This document shows, one piece after another, positions 1 to 6,223 of a stretch of DNA of 8,964 bases (position 1 is the stretch's first letter; each line of letters starts with the position of its first letter). Both the position numbers and the translations under genes were made by a program. The notes under the pieces were generated by a model. The model saw only the letters and a list, made by a program, of their open reading frames with translations, had not been told where the DNA came from and ran no database searches. The DNA lies in assembly GCA_002432545.1 (NCBI GenBank), contig DJFR01000001.1, positions 51,007 to 59,970 of the forward strand, read 5' to 3'. This stretch comes from Flammeovirgaceae bacterium UBA5867 (GTDB taxonomy: Bacteria > Bacteroidota > Bacteroidia > Cytophagales > Cyclobacteriaceae).

Positions 1-1503
1 ACTTCCTACACCTGTCTCACTCTCCACTTCAATTTTTCCGCCATGACTTTTTACGACACTGGCTACATAGTTTAGTCCCAAGCCGTGACCTTTTGCGTTA
101 TGTACATCACCGGTGGGTACGCGAAAGAATTTTTCAAATATTTTTTTGTGATACTCTTTTGGTATACCAATGCCGCGGTCTTCCACCAGCAAGGTGAGTT
201 TGTCAGGCGCTCCCTTTAAGGTAACAAGTATAAACGGATTTTTAAGACTATATTTCAATGCATTGTCGAGCAGGTTATAAATTACATTGGTGATGTGCAT
301 CAAGCCACCCTGTATTTCAAAGTCCGATCCTTCTTTTATATACTGAATACTGGCGCCTCGTTTTTCAAACACCAGTTTCATAGAAGCAATTACCTGTTGT
401 ACGGTTTCATCCAGGTTAATTGGTTCGGGTTTAAATTCAACGCCCCGGTTTTCGAATATAGCGGTGCGTAGAATTTTATCAGTCATTAAGGTGAGCCTGT
501 TCAATTCGCCCTGTGCTATATCTAAATATTCTGCTGCCAGTTTTGGATTGCTCTTCGCCTGAAAATTCTTTAATGCTTCCAATGCCACACTTACCGTTGC
601 TACCGGGGTCTTAAGTTCATGCGTAACATTACTTATAAAATCGTTCTTGAGTTCCATGAGGCGTTGCTGCGAGCGCATATTAAGATACATAGTAAGAAAC
701 GCAATGAGTATTATAATGGTAAGGAACAGCGAGAATAAAATCTGCGGAGTAATTTCAGTCAGTAAGGTGCTCCGCACCTGGGTAAGCGAAGTTGCATAAT
801 GGTGCAACGGATTTACGCGCACCGGGTCAACATGCAATGTATCGCTAAATATAGGTGCAGCACTGTGTGCATCGTTTCGGTCATCTTTATGCCTGCGGAA
901 TGCAAAGTCGGGGAAGAAGTCATCACGATCGGTCGGTGGTACATGCACGATAGCGTGTATTTCAAAAGGCAAATGAAGGGATGCATTGGCGAGTGCTTTC
1001 CCGAACTGGTGCCGTATACTATCGCGATCAAGTGTGTCAGCCCCGAGCCGAACCACGAAACTTTTTGCGCCCCGTTTGCCGCGCAATTGAAAATTCTGGA
1101 TGCGCGACACGACTGGCTTCAACATGTCCTTTGATAACGAATCTGCGCGTTCGTGTGAGGATATATAGATGCGTATTTTTTCATCGTCTGCTACGGTGCC
1201 TTCAATAGCTTCAGCGCGTCTTGCGGAGTCTATATGCTTTGCAGTGCCGTATGCTACTACCGTAGCGGGCATTGCAGGAAGCGCAGTGTAAGTAGAGTCA
1301 CTCGAAATCGCCAGTATATTTTTGGAGATCAACGAATCGCGCATGGTGAGTATCGTTGTGCGAAATATATCATTGGTCTCGCGTCTTAAATCATAGAAAG
1401 CTTTTTCATACGAATTGATCAGCCACAGCGCCTGCAGTGTAACGAGCAGAATCATGCTGCTGATCATCAACAGGAGTATAACTATATGTTTGCGTTTCTT
1501 CAT
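1..1503 (-). CDS. Sensor histidine kinase, HAMP-less, C-terminus cut by window edge
   Basis: This is an inner-membrane two-component sensor kinase: it should autophosphorylate on a histidine and pass the phosphate to a response regulator. Translating the minus strand from the ATG at 1503-1501 gives 501 open codons to the edge, so perhaps 10-25 C-terminal residues are missing. Visible parts in order are TM1 (about residues 6-28), a periplasmic region (29-253), TM2 (about 254-276), the H-box VTHELKTPVATV with phospho-acceptor His295, the N-box NLLDNALKYS (Asn414), G1 DRGIGIP (Asp442), the F-box FEKFFRVPTG, and G2 GHGLGLNYV (472-480). Only about 18 residues separate TM2 from the H-box, so there is no room for a HAMP domain. 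Residues 165-235 hold nine histidines. The sensor domain is not one I recognise. The partner response regulator is not in the window and probably lies past the left edge. The gene is divergent from the GLPGLI/barrel pair. The kinase call is very secure; the ligand is unknown. Confidence 0.96.
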   Translation of the reverse strand, partial: MKKRKHIVILLLMISSMILLVTLQALWLINSYEKAFYDLRRETNDIFRTTILTMRDSLISKNILAISSDSTYTALPAMPATVVAYGTAKHIDSARRAEAIEGTVADDEKIRIYISSHERADSLSKDMLKPVVSRIQNFQLRGKRGAKSFVVRLGADTLDRDSIRHQFGKALANASLHLPFEIHAIVHVPPTDRDDFFPDFAFRRHKDDRNDAHSAAPIFSDTLHVDPVRVNPLHHYATSLTQVRSTLLTEITPQILFSLFLTIIILIAFLTMYLNMRSQQRLMELKNDFISNVTHELKTPVATVSVALEALKNFQAKSNPKLAAEYLDIAQGELNRLTLMTDKILRTAIFENRGVEFKPEPINLDETVQQVIASMKLVFEKRGASIQYIKEGSDFEIQGGLMHITNVIYNLLDNALKYSLKNPFILVTLKGAPDKLTLLVEDRGIGIPKEYHKKIFEKFFRVPTGDVHNAKGHGLGLNYVASVVKSHGGKIEVESETGVGS

Positions 1504-1606
1504 GTGTTGTTCTCTTCTATACTTTGTTACGCTTAATCTGCCAGAGGCCAATCGGTAACCCGTTATTTTGTTTGTGTATAAAAGCTGTTGAGCCTTTAAT
1601 CCATTA

Positions 1607-1614
1607 CAAAGGTA
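1607..1614 (-). promoter_or_regulatory. Candidate -7 promoter element of the histidine kinase gene
   Basis: Read on the minus strand, this is TACCTTTG, an exact match to the Bacteroidota primary sigma -7 consensus TAnnTTTG. It would start transcription near 1600 and give the kinase mRNA a leader of roughly 95 nt. No TTG or TTTG -33 element is found at the expected distance upstream (around 1633-1640). That is consistent either with a chance match or with a promoter needing an activator, and the ATTAAC repeats at 1642-1678 sit just upstream of the -33 position. Confidence 0.4.
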
Positions 1615-1641
1615 ATGTTCCTGCCGCGAGCAGGGAGCATC

Positions 1642-1678
1642 ATTAACGTTAATTAACATTCCTTTCAGAACTATTAAC
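1642..1678. promoter_or_regulatory. Three helically phased ATTAAC direct repeats, candidate response-regulator operator
   Basis: The hexamer ATTAAC occurs at 1642-1647, 1652-1657 and 1673-1678, giving start-to-start spacings of 10 and 21 bp, or one and two helical turns. The first two copies are also embedded in overlapping 10-bp palindromes, TTAACGTTAA (1643-1652) and GTTAATTAAC (1648-1657). Direct repeats of this size and phase are the usual binding pattern of OmpR/PhoB-family response regulators. They lie between the candidate kinase promoter and the candidate GLPGLI promoter, with the last copy ending 2 bp before the latter's -33 TTG. Binding by the kinase's cognate regulator is inferred. 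Confidence 0.5.
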
Positions 1679-1680
1679 CG

Positions 1681-1708
1681 TTGGCATTTATCTCTGCCTG
1701 TACATTTA
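1681..1708 (+). promoter_or_regulatory. Candidate promoter of the GLPGLI/barrel operon
   Basis: A TTG at 1681-1683 and TACATTTA at 1701-1708 are separated by 17 bp. This fits the Bacteroidota -33/-7 layout (TTG, about 17-23 bp, TAnnTTTG) with one mismatch in the last base of the -7 element. Transcription would begin near 1713-1716, leaving about 28 nt before the ATG at 1743 and only about 10 nt before the ATG at 1725. The imperfect -7 element would suit an activator-dependent promoter, with the ATTAAC repeats immediately upstream. Confidence 0.4.
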
Positions 1709-1742
1709 CTCCCGAAACTAAATCATGCAAATTTCTACTACT

Positions 1743-2483
1743 ATGAAACGTATCCTGATATTTCTGGGCATCCTGGTGTCCCTTACAGCAGCACATTTTG
1801 TTTTTGCTCAAACAGCAGAAGGTGTTATTATTTATGAGGTAAAAATAAATATGCATCGCAGACTTCCACCGGATCGCGAAGGAATGAAGGAGATGATGCC
1901 GGAGTTTAATGTGCATAAGGAACAGCTCTTTTTCAATACATCTGAATCACTTTACAAACCTGTGGTAGAAGAAGAGGAAGATGACTTTGCCGGAGAAGAT
2001 GGCGGTGGTACGCGTATGCGTTTTAGAAGGCCGGATGCTGAAGTTTACTTCAATCATTCATCCTCTAAAAAAGTTACCCAGCAGGAGTTCATGGGGAAGA
2101 AATACCTGATTGAAGATTCTGTGAAAATTACCCCGTGGAAATTCGGGACAGAGGTAAAAACTATTCTCGGGTATCAATGTCGTCAGGCCACTTTTCATAA
2201 CGAAGAACGCAAGCAGACCATTGTAGCCTGGTATACCGATAAACTTCGTCCGTTCCTCGGACCTGAAATATATACTACACTGCCCGGTACTGTGATACAG
2301 GTTGATATTAATGATGGTGAACGAGTAATCACCGCGTTGAAAGTAGAGCCGCGTGCTTTGAAGAAAGGTGAGCTTAAAATTCCAACCAGCGGTACCAAGA
2401 TCACTGAAAAAGAATTCCGTAAAATGATGGCTGAGCAGATGCAGCGGATGGGAAGAGAAGGTGGGGTGATGATCAGGAATTAG
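1743..2483 (+). CDS. GLPGLI family exported protein
   Basis: This secreted, presumably periplasmic protein of 246 residues belongs to the Bacteroidota-specific GLPGLI family, whose function is unknown. Residues 1-22 form a clear signal peptide (MKRILIF, hydrophobic core, FVFA before Gln23). The family signature is seen in the second half as GYQC (143-146), WYT (163-165), GP (173-174) and LPGTVIQVD (180-188), the last matching the region that names the family. Other features are an acidic run at about 76-86, a TRMRFRR basic patch (90-96), and a C-terminal tail rich in Met, Arg and Gly, with Met at 228, 229, 233, 236 and 243. An in-frame ATG at 1725 would add six residues. I chose 1743 because it gives a standard signal peptide and more leader after the candidate promoter, but 1725 is not excluded. 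The gene lies 69 nt upstream of the barrel gene and is probably cotranscribed; GLPGLI genes commonly sit next to such receptors. Confidence 0.9.
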   Translation: MKRILIFLGILVSLTAAHFVFAQTAEGVIIYEVKINMHRRLPPDREGMKEMMPEFNVHKEQLFFNTSESLYKPVVEEEEDDFAGEDGGGTRMRFRRPDAEVYFNHSSSKKVTQQEFMGKKYLIEDSVKITPWKFGTEVKTILGYQCRQATFHNEERKQTIVAWYTDKLRPFLGPEIYTTLPGTVIQVDINDGERVITALKVEPRALKKGELKIPTSGTKITEKEFRKMMAEQMQRMGREGGVMIRN

Positions 2484-2485
2484 TT

Positions 2486-2517
2486 GTGTTGAAGTGTTGG
2501 TGTGTTGATGTATTGAG
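2486..2517 (+). repeat. 8-bp tandem repeat, four copies of GTGTTGnn
   Basis: Starting 2 nt after the GLPGLI stop codon there are four head-to-tail octamers: GTGTTGaa (2486), GTGTTGgt (2494), GTGTTGat (2502) and GTATTGag (2510). The first six bases are kept, with one change in copy four, while the last two vary. The repeat fills half of the 69-nt gap before the barrel gene. It is noncoding in the + frames of both neighbours. It could be a slippage-prone repeat that varies intergenic length, or a binding site for a protein or RNA. Nothing in the sequence decides between these. Confidence 0.75.
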
Positions 2518-2552
2518 TAAATAAAACATAACCTGATCCAGATATATATCTT

Positions 2553-5339
2553 ATGAAAAGACTTCTAATATTTTTCCTTTTTGTATCGCAGGTGGTAATG
2601 GCGCAAAAGATTACTGTTCGGGGGCAGGTGGTGGATTCCGTATCGCATGGCTTGCCCGGAGCTACCGTTATCATCCTGAATCCGAAAGATTCATCGCTGG
2701 TAAATTTCGGAGCAACAGATGCTGCCGGTAAATTTGAGATAGCCAATCTTGCCAAGGCCCCCTATATGTTGAAGGTAACGTATGTTGGGTATAAAACATA
2801 TTCTGCCGCGATAACACCTGGTGAAGAAGAGGTAGTAGAATTAGGTTCTCTGAAAATGATACCCGCGCAAACCAAACTTGATGAAGTAGTAATTGAGTCG
2901 GAGAAGATCCCCGTAGTGATCAAGCGCGATACGATTGAGTATAATGCACTGGCTTTTAAAACCAATCAGAATGCAACCGTGGAAGAGTTGCTGAAGAAAC
3001 TTCCGGGTGTTGAAGTAGACAACGATGGTACGATACGTTCGCAGGGTGAGCAGGTAAAGCGTGTAACTGTAGATGGTAAAACGTTCTTTGGTACAGACCC
3101 GAAACTAGCTACGCGTAATCTTCCGGCAGATGCTATTAATAAGGTGCAGGTATATGATAAGAAATCCGATCAGGCTGCTTTCTCCGGTATAGATGACGGG
3201 CAACGCGAGAAGACTATAAACCTGGAGCTAAAGGAAGAGAAGCGCAACGGTATATTTGGAAACCTGCAGGGTGGTGTAGGTACAGACGATCGTTTTGCAG
3301 CAAAGGCAAATCTCAATCGCTTCAAAAAAGGACAACAGCTATCTATACTTGGTATGGGAAATAACACTAATGAGCAGGGATTTGCCATGGACGAGTATAT
3401 GAGCTTTACCGGGGGGACGCAGCAACTGATGAGTGGACGCGGCACCGTAAGAATGGAGCTTAACTCCAATAACTCAACCGGGGTGCCCGTAAATATAGGG
3501 GGGCGCAACAGCGGTATCATGACAAACTATGCCGGTGGTGTTAACTTCAATAATGAGTTCAACAAGAAGACAGAGCTTAACGCGAGCTACTTCTATAATC
3601 ACCTGGATCATGATATTGATATGAGCACGGAGCGAACCAACTATCTGACTACTGGTAACCTGCAATTTAATCAGCACAGCAGACAGTTGAATACAAATTC
3701 CAATCATCGCGTCAATACCGTGCTCGAGCACAAACTTGATTCGATGAATTCGTTAAAACTCACTACCAGTGTTATCTATAACGAAACGGAGTCGAATACG
3801 AAAAGCAGTAGCGAGAATCTGAACGCAGAAGGTATACTTCAGAATGAGAGCATGGGGAGTTCATCATCCAGTGGTACTTCTACAAATCTTAACACGAATC
3901 TTCTGTGGCGTCATCGCTTTTCAAAAAAGGGACGTACGTTATCTGTCAATGCGCAGTTGAGTGTAACCGATAGTGATCGTGATGGCGACCAGGATGCTAC
4001 GAATATATACTATACGGGTGATCAACAGACTTCTACAGTTTTGCAAACCAACACACAAGAGACAAGTACGGTAAGTTACAGCGGAACACTTTCCTATACG
4101 GAACCGCTGGGTAACCGAAAATACCTGGAAGCCAATTATACCTTTCGGCAAAATCTGAATGATGTTGATAAGAAAGTATATGATGTGGAGAATGAGAATT
4201 ATGTTTTCAATTCTTCGTTGAGTAATCAGTATAAGAGTGATTACCAGTATCACCGTGCCGGGTTGAATTTCAGAATGAATCGTCAGAACTATAATGTTAC
4301 GGTGGGAAGCAGTCTGCAACAGACATACCTGGATGGTGACCTGATTCTGTTGAATGAAAAGATATCAAAGTCCTATCAGAACTTGTTGCCGGTAGCGCGC
4401 TTCAATTATGATTTTACTTCTACCAAACATTTGCGTTTTGATTATGAGACATCGGTACAGGAACCGAGCATTCAGCAACTGCAACCTGTTGTGGACAACA
4501 GCGATCAGCTTAACTGGTATGTTGGTAACCCGGATCTGCGGCCAGCCTATGCGCACAACGCCCGGTTAAACTTCGCCACATTTGAACCCGGAAAGTTTGT
4601 AAGCTTCTTTGCTTTTGTAGATGCTACCTACACGCGCAATGCTATAACTACAGCACAGAGTTATACCGAGCAACAGGTGCGCATTTCCACACCGGTAAAC
4701 GTTTCGAGCACTACACGACTGAGCAGTGATGCAACATTTAGTTTCCCGGTACAGAAGCTGGGTAGTCGCTTCAGTATATCTGCGAACGTTGCCCGACAGA
4801 ACGGAGTAAATGTAGTGGAGAATGTAGAGAGTGGCGTGATTCAGAATACGTATGGCGGAAGAGTGCGTTATGACTATCGATATAAAGAAATTTTTGATGC
4901 AAGTCTCGGGGCAAACATCAGCCGGCAATCTGCCGAGTATGAAGTAAGCGAACAGTCGAATCAACTCTACTTCAATAAAACATTTACAGCCGAGGCAAAT
5001 TTATCGTTCCTGAAAAATTATCAGTTTACTTCTTCACTGGAATACCTGGTATATGAAAATAAAACGAATAATTACGAGCAGTCTATTCCATTGGTGAATC
5101 TCTCTATATCACGTTTCTTCCTCAAGGCAAAAAGCGGGGAGTTGAAGTTTTCTGTCAATAACCTGCTGGATAAAAATATAGGTGTAACACAAACTGCCGA
5201 TGTAAACTATTTCCAGTTGCAGACCTCCAACTCATTGGGTCGATACTTTATGGTGAGCTTTATCTATGCCCTTAATAAACAACTCAACCCTATGGGCATG
5301 CGTCCACCGCGTGGCATGATGCGTGTTATTCGTCCTTAA
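2553..5339 (+). CDS. Outer membrane beta-barrel protein with carboxypeptidase-regulatory-like domain (TonB-receptor-like)
   Basis: This is a 928-residue outer membrane protein of the Bacteroidota TonB-receptor-like beta-barrel family. A signal peptide (about 1-18, ending VVMAQ) is followed by a carboxypeptidase-D regulatory-like beta-sandwich (about 20-105, with LPGATV, DAAGKFEIANL and VTYVGYKTY). Next is a plug-like domain (about 115-230, with TVEELLKKLPGVEVDNDG, VTVDGKTFFG, and NKVQVYDKKSDQ), then a long Asn/Ser/Thr-rich barrel (about 235-910) with alternating beta-strand pattern. The last strand (GRYFMVSFIYAL) is not the end of the protein: a tail of about 18 residues rich in Met, Arg and Pro follows. 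I see no clear TonB box, so transport of a substrate is possible but unproven; no SusD-like partner is present, which argues against a standard glycan uptake system. It follows the GLPGLI gene and ends at a strong terminator. The start ATG is preceded by the palindrome AGATATATATCT (2540-2551) rather than a Shine-Dalgarno sequence. Confidence 0.93.
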   Translation: MKRLLIFFLFVSQVVMAQKITVRGQVVDSVSHGLPGATVIILNPKDSSLVNFGATDAAGKFEIANLAKAPYMLKVTYVGYKTYSAAITPGEEEVVELGSLKMIPAQTKLDEVVIESEKIPVVIKRDTIEYNALAFKTNQNATVEELLKKLPGVEVDNDGTIRSQGEQVKRVTVDGKTFFGTDPKLATRNLPADAINKVQVYDKKSDQAAFSGIDDGQREKTINLELKEEKRNGIFGNLQGGVGTDDRFAAKANLNRFKKGQQLSILGMGNNTNEQGFAMDEYMSFTGGTQQLMSGRGTVRMELNSNNSTGVPVNIGGRNSGIMTNYAGGVNFNNEFNKKTELNASYFYNHLDHDIDMSTERTNYLTTGNLQFNQHSRQLNTNSNHRVNTVLEHKLDSMNSLKLTTSVIYNETESNTKSSSENLNAEGILQNESMGSSSSSGTSTNLNTNLLWRHRFSKKGRTLSVNAQLSVTDSDRDGDQDATNIYYTGDQQTSTVLQTNTQETSTVSYSGTLSYTEPLGNRKYLEANYTFRQNLNDVDKKVYDVENENYVFNSSLSNQYKSDYQYHRAGLNFRMNRQNYNVTVGSSLQQTYLDGDLILLNEKISKSYQNLLPVARFNYDFTSTKHLRFDYETSVQEPSIQQLQPVVDNSDQLNWYVGNPDLRPAYAHNARLNFATFEPGKFVSFFAFVDATYTRNAITTAQSYTEQQVRISTPVNVSSTTRLSSDATFSFPVQKLGSRFSISANVARQNGVNVVENVESGVIQNTYGGRVRYDYRYKEIFDASLGANISRQSAEYEVSEQSNQLYFNKTFTAEANLSFLKNYQFTSSLEYLVYENKTNNYEQSIPLVNLSISRFFLKAKSGELKFSVNNLLDKNIGVTQTADVNYFQLQTSNSLGRYFMVSFIYALNKQLNPMGMRPPRGMMRVIRP

Positions 5340-5369
5340 GTGCTAAGTACCGGGTTATAACTTCTATCG

Positions 5370-5404
5370 GGCCACTTCTACAACAGGAGTGGCCTTTTCT
5401 TTTT
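5370..5404 (+). terminator. Intrinsic terminator after the barrel gene
   Basis: The arms GGCCACTTCT (5370-5379) and AGGAGTGGCC (5385-5394) form a 10-bp stem with one U-G wobble and a 5-nt ACAAC loop. A T-rich tract (5395-5404, broken by one C) follows directly. It begins 31 nt past the barrel stop codon and marks the end of the GLPGLI/barrel transcript. The remaining 150 bases up to the tetR operator show no gene or further structure that I can recognise. Confidence 0.92.
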
Positions 5405-5560
5405 CATATGAAATAAGATTGCCAGAGTGACGTGGGCTTTTGTTACGCATCATATATTTCCCGGTTGAAGGAAGAATCGTGTGTTGGAACCGAAGTTTGG
5501 CTGATATCAATAAGACACAACCGATTGCAAGTGCCAGGGAACAGGATTAAAAAAATAAAA

Positions 5561-5597
5561 TTTAAACATTCGTTTAAATTTTAAACAACTGTTTAAT
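5561..5597. promoter_or_regulatory. Two adjacent TetR-type palindromic operators
   Basis: Two 18-bp sites share the same half-sites: O1 TTTAAAC-ATTC-GTTTAAA (5561-5578) and O2 TTTAAAC-AACT-GTTTAAT (5580-5597). They are separated by 1 bp and repeat with a 19-bp period. The O1 palindrome extends to 11-bp perfect arms (5557-5567 and 5572-5582). The inner half-sites also form a perfect palindrome of their own (5572-5586). TetR-family dimers bind such inverted repeats upstream of their own genes, and this block lies just before a tetR gene with its right half on the promoter. Binding by the adjacent repressor is inferred from position and symmetry. Confidence 0.82.
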
Positions 5598-5601
5598 TTT
5601 G
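5594..5601 (+). promoter_or_regulatory. -7 promoter element of the tetR-efflux operon
   Basis: TAATTTTG matches the Bacteroidota -7 consensus TAnnTTTG exactly and overlaps the right half of operator O2, so bound repressor would block polymerase. No good TTG -33 element is present; the corresponding position falls in the O1 palindrome. Transcription should begin near 5606-5609, giving a very short leader before the ATG at 5616. The last base of the element is the G of a possible GTG start at 5601, which this promoter would rule out. Confidence 0.6.
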
Positions 5602-5615
5602 TGCGTTATAAGATC

Positions 5616-6206
5616 ATGACAAGCGAAAAAATACTTTCTGCGGCACGCGAGCTTTTTGAAGAAAAAGGGTTTGATCTCACGAGCGTTCGCGAAATAGCAA
5701 CGAAGGCTGATGTGAACGTTGCCTTGATCAATTACCATTTTGGCTCCAAGGAAAATCTGTTGCTCGCCATTATGGAGCAATCCGTTGACACAACACGACT
5801 GAAGCTTAACGATATAAACCAATCGCCATCAACACCGATTGAGAAGCTTTCGCAGGTGATCGATCTATACGTTGATAAAATATTTTCCAATTGCAAGTAT
5901 CACCAGCTTATACACAGGGAGTTGTCTACAACACAACGGCCTGAGTTGGTAGAGGGCATCACCAAGATATTAAACCGAAACAGTTCGGAGCTGCGCAAAC
6001 TGATGGAAGAAGGGCAGCGAAAAAAGGTCTTTAAAAAAGATGCCGATTTGGATCTGACTATAGCTACGCTGTTTGGTGTAATATACCAGACTACGCATGC
6101 AGTTTTCAAGAAGCGCTGGGCTCGCGCGGGCGAGAGCGAAGAAGTATACAGGGAGCGGGTAAAGAAATTTCTTTACGACTTGCTCGGAGGTTATCTGATT
6201 AAATAA
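5616..6206 (+). CDS. TetR/AcrR family transcriptional repressor of the efflux operon
   Basis: This is a 196-residue DNA-binding regulator. The N-terminal TetR domain (about 1-50) has the typical order: ILSAARELFEEKGF, then the helix-turn-helix LTSVREIATKADVNVALINYHF, ending in YHFGSKENLL. The rest (about 55-196) is an all-helical ligand-binding and dimerisation domain with no recognisable ligand signature. The length is normal for the family. The open frame could start at a GTG (5601), but that codon lies in the -7 element, while the ATG at 5616 gives the usual short TetR N-terminus, so I chose 5616. The gene is first in the operon, ending 17 nt before the outer membrane channel gene, and is preceded by tandem palindromes. 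It should therefore repress itself together with the efflux genes until an unknown inducer, perhaps an exported toxic compound, releases it. Confidence 0.95.
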   Translation: MTSEKILSAARELFEEKGFDLTSVREIATKADVNVALINYHFGSKENLLLAIMEQSVDTTRLKLNDINQSPSTPIEKLSQVIDLYVDKIFSNCKYHQLIHRELSTTQRPELVEGITKILNRNSSELRKLMEEGQRKKVFKKDADLDLTIATLFGVIYQTTHAVFKKRWARAGESEEVYRERVKKFLYDLLGGYLIK

Positions 6207-6223
6207 GAATTATATATATAAAC

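Noticed and set aside
799..1208. Plus-strand open frames (111 and 75 codons) opposite the histidine kinase
   Set aside because: They lie antisense to the periplasmic domain of a kinase whose minus-strand frame is open for 501 codons with all catalytic motifs; the plus-strand products have no domain character or plausible start signals.
1517..1525. TATACTTTG near the kinase start as a promoter
   Set aside because: It has three bases rather than two between TA and TTTG, is on the plus strand, and would point toward the GLPGLI gene from 200 nt away; a better-placed candidate exists at 1681-1708.
1725..1742. Upstream ATG for the GLPGLI gene
   Set aside because: It is possible, but it leaves only about 10 nt of leader after the candidate promoter and gives a less typical signal peptide n-region than the ATG at 1743. 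Rejected only weakly.
3939..4964. Minus-strand open frames of 126 and 132 codons inside the barrel gene
   Set aside because: The plus-strand frame encodes a continuous beta-barrel with consistent strand patterning; the antisense products are Ile/Thr-rich compositional shadows without any recognisable fold.
2553..5339. Assignment as a SusC-type glycan transporter
   Set aside because: No SusD-like lipoprotein, no glycoside hydrolase and no clear TonB box or SusC signature are present; the neighbour is a GLPGLI protein instead.
5405..5556. Possible second promoter or gene remnant between the terminator and the tetR operators
   Set aside because: TTG at 5440 and TATATTTC at 5453 resemble -33 and -7 elements, but they are only 10 bp apart, far too close. 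No protein remnant could be recognised in this stretch.
5601..5615. GTG start for the TetR gene giving five extra residues
   Set aside because: The codon overlaps the exact -7 promoter element and abuts the operator; the ATG at 5616 gives a normal TetR N-terminus.
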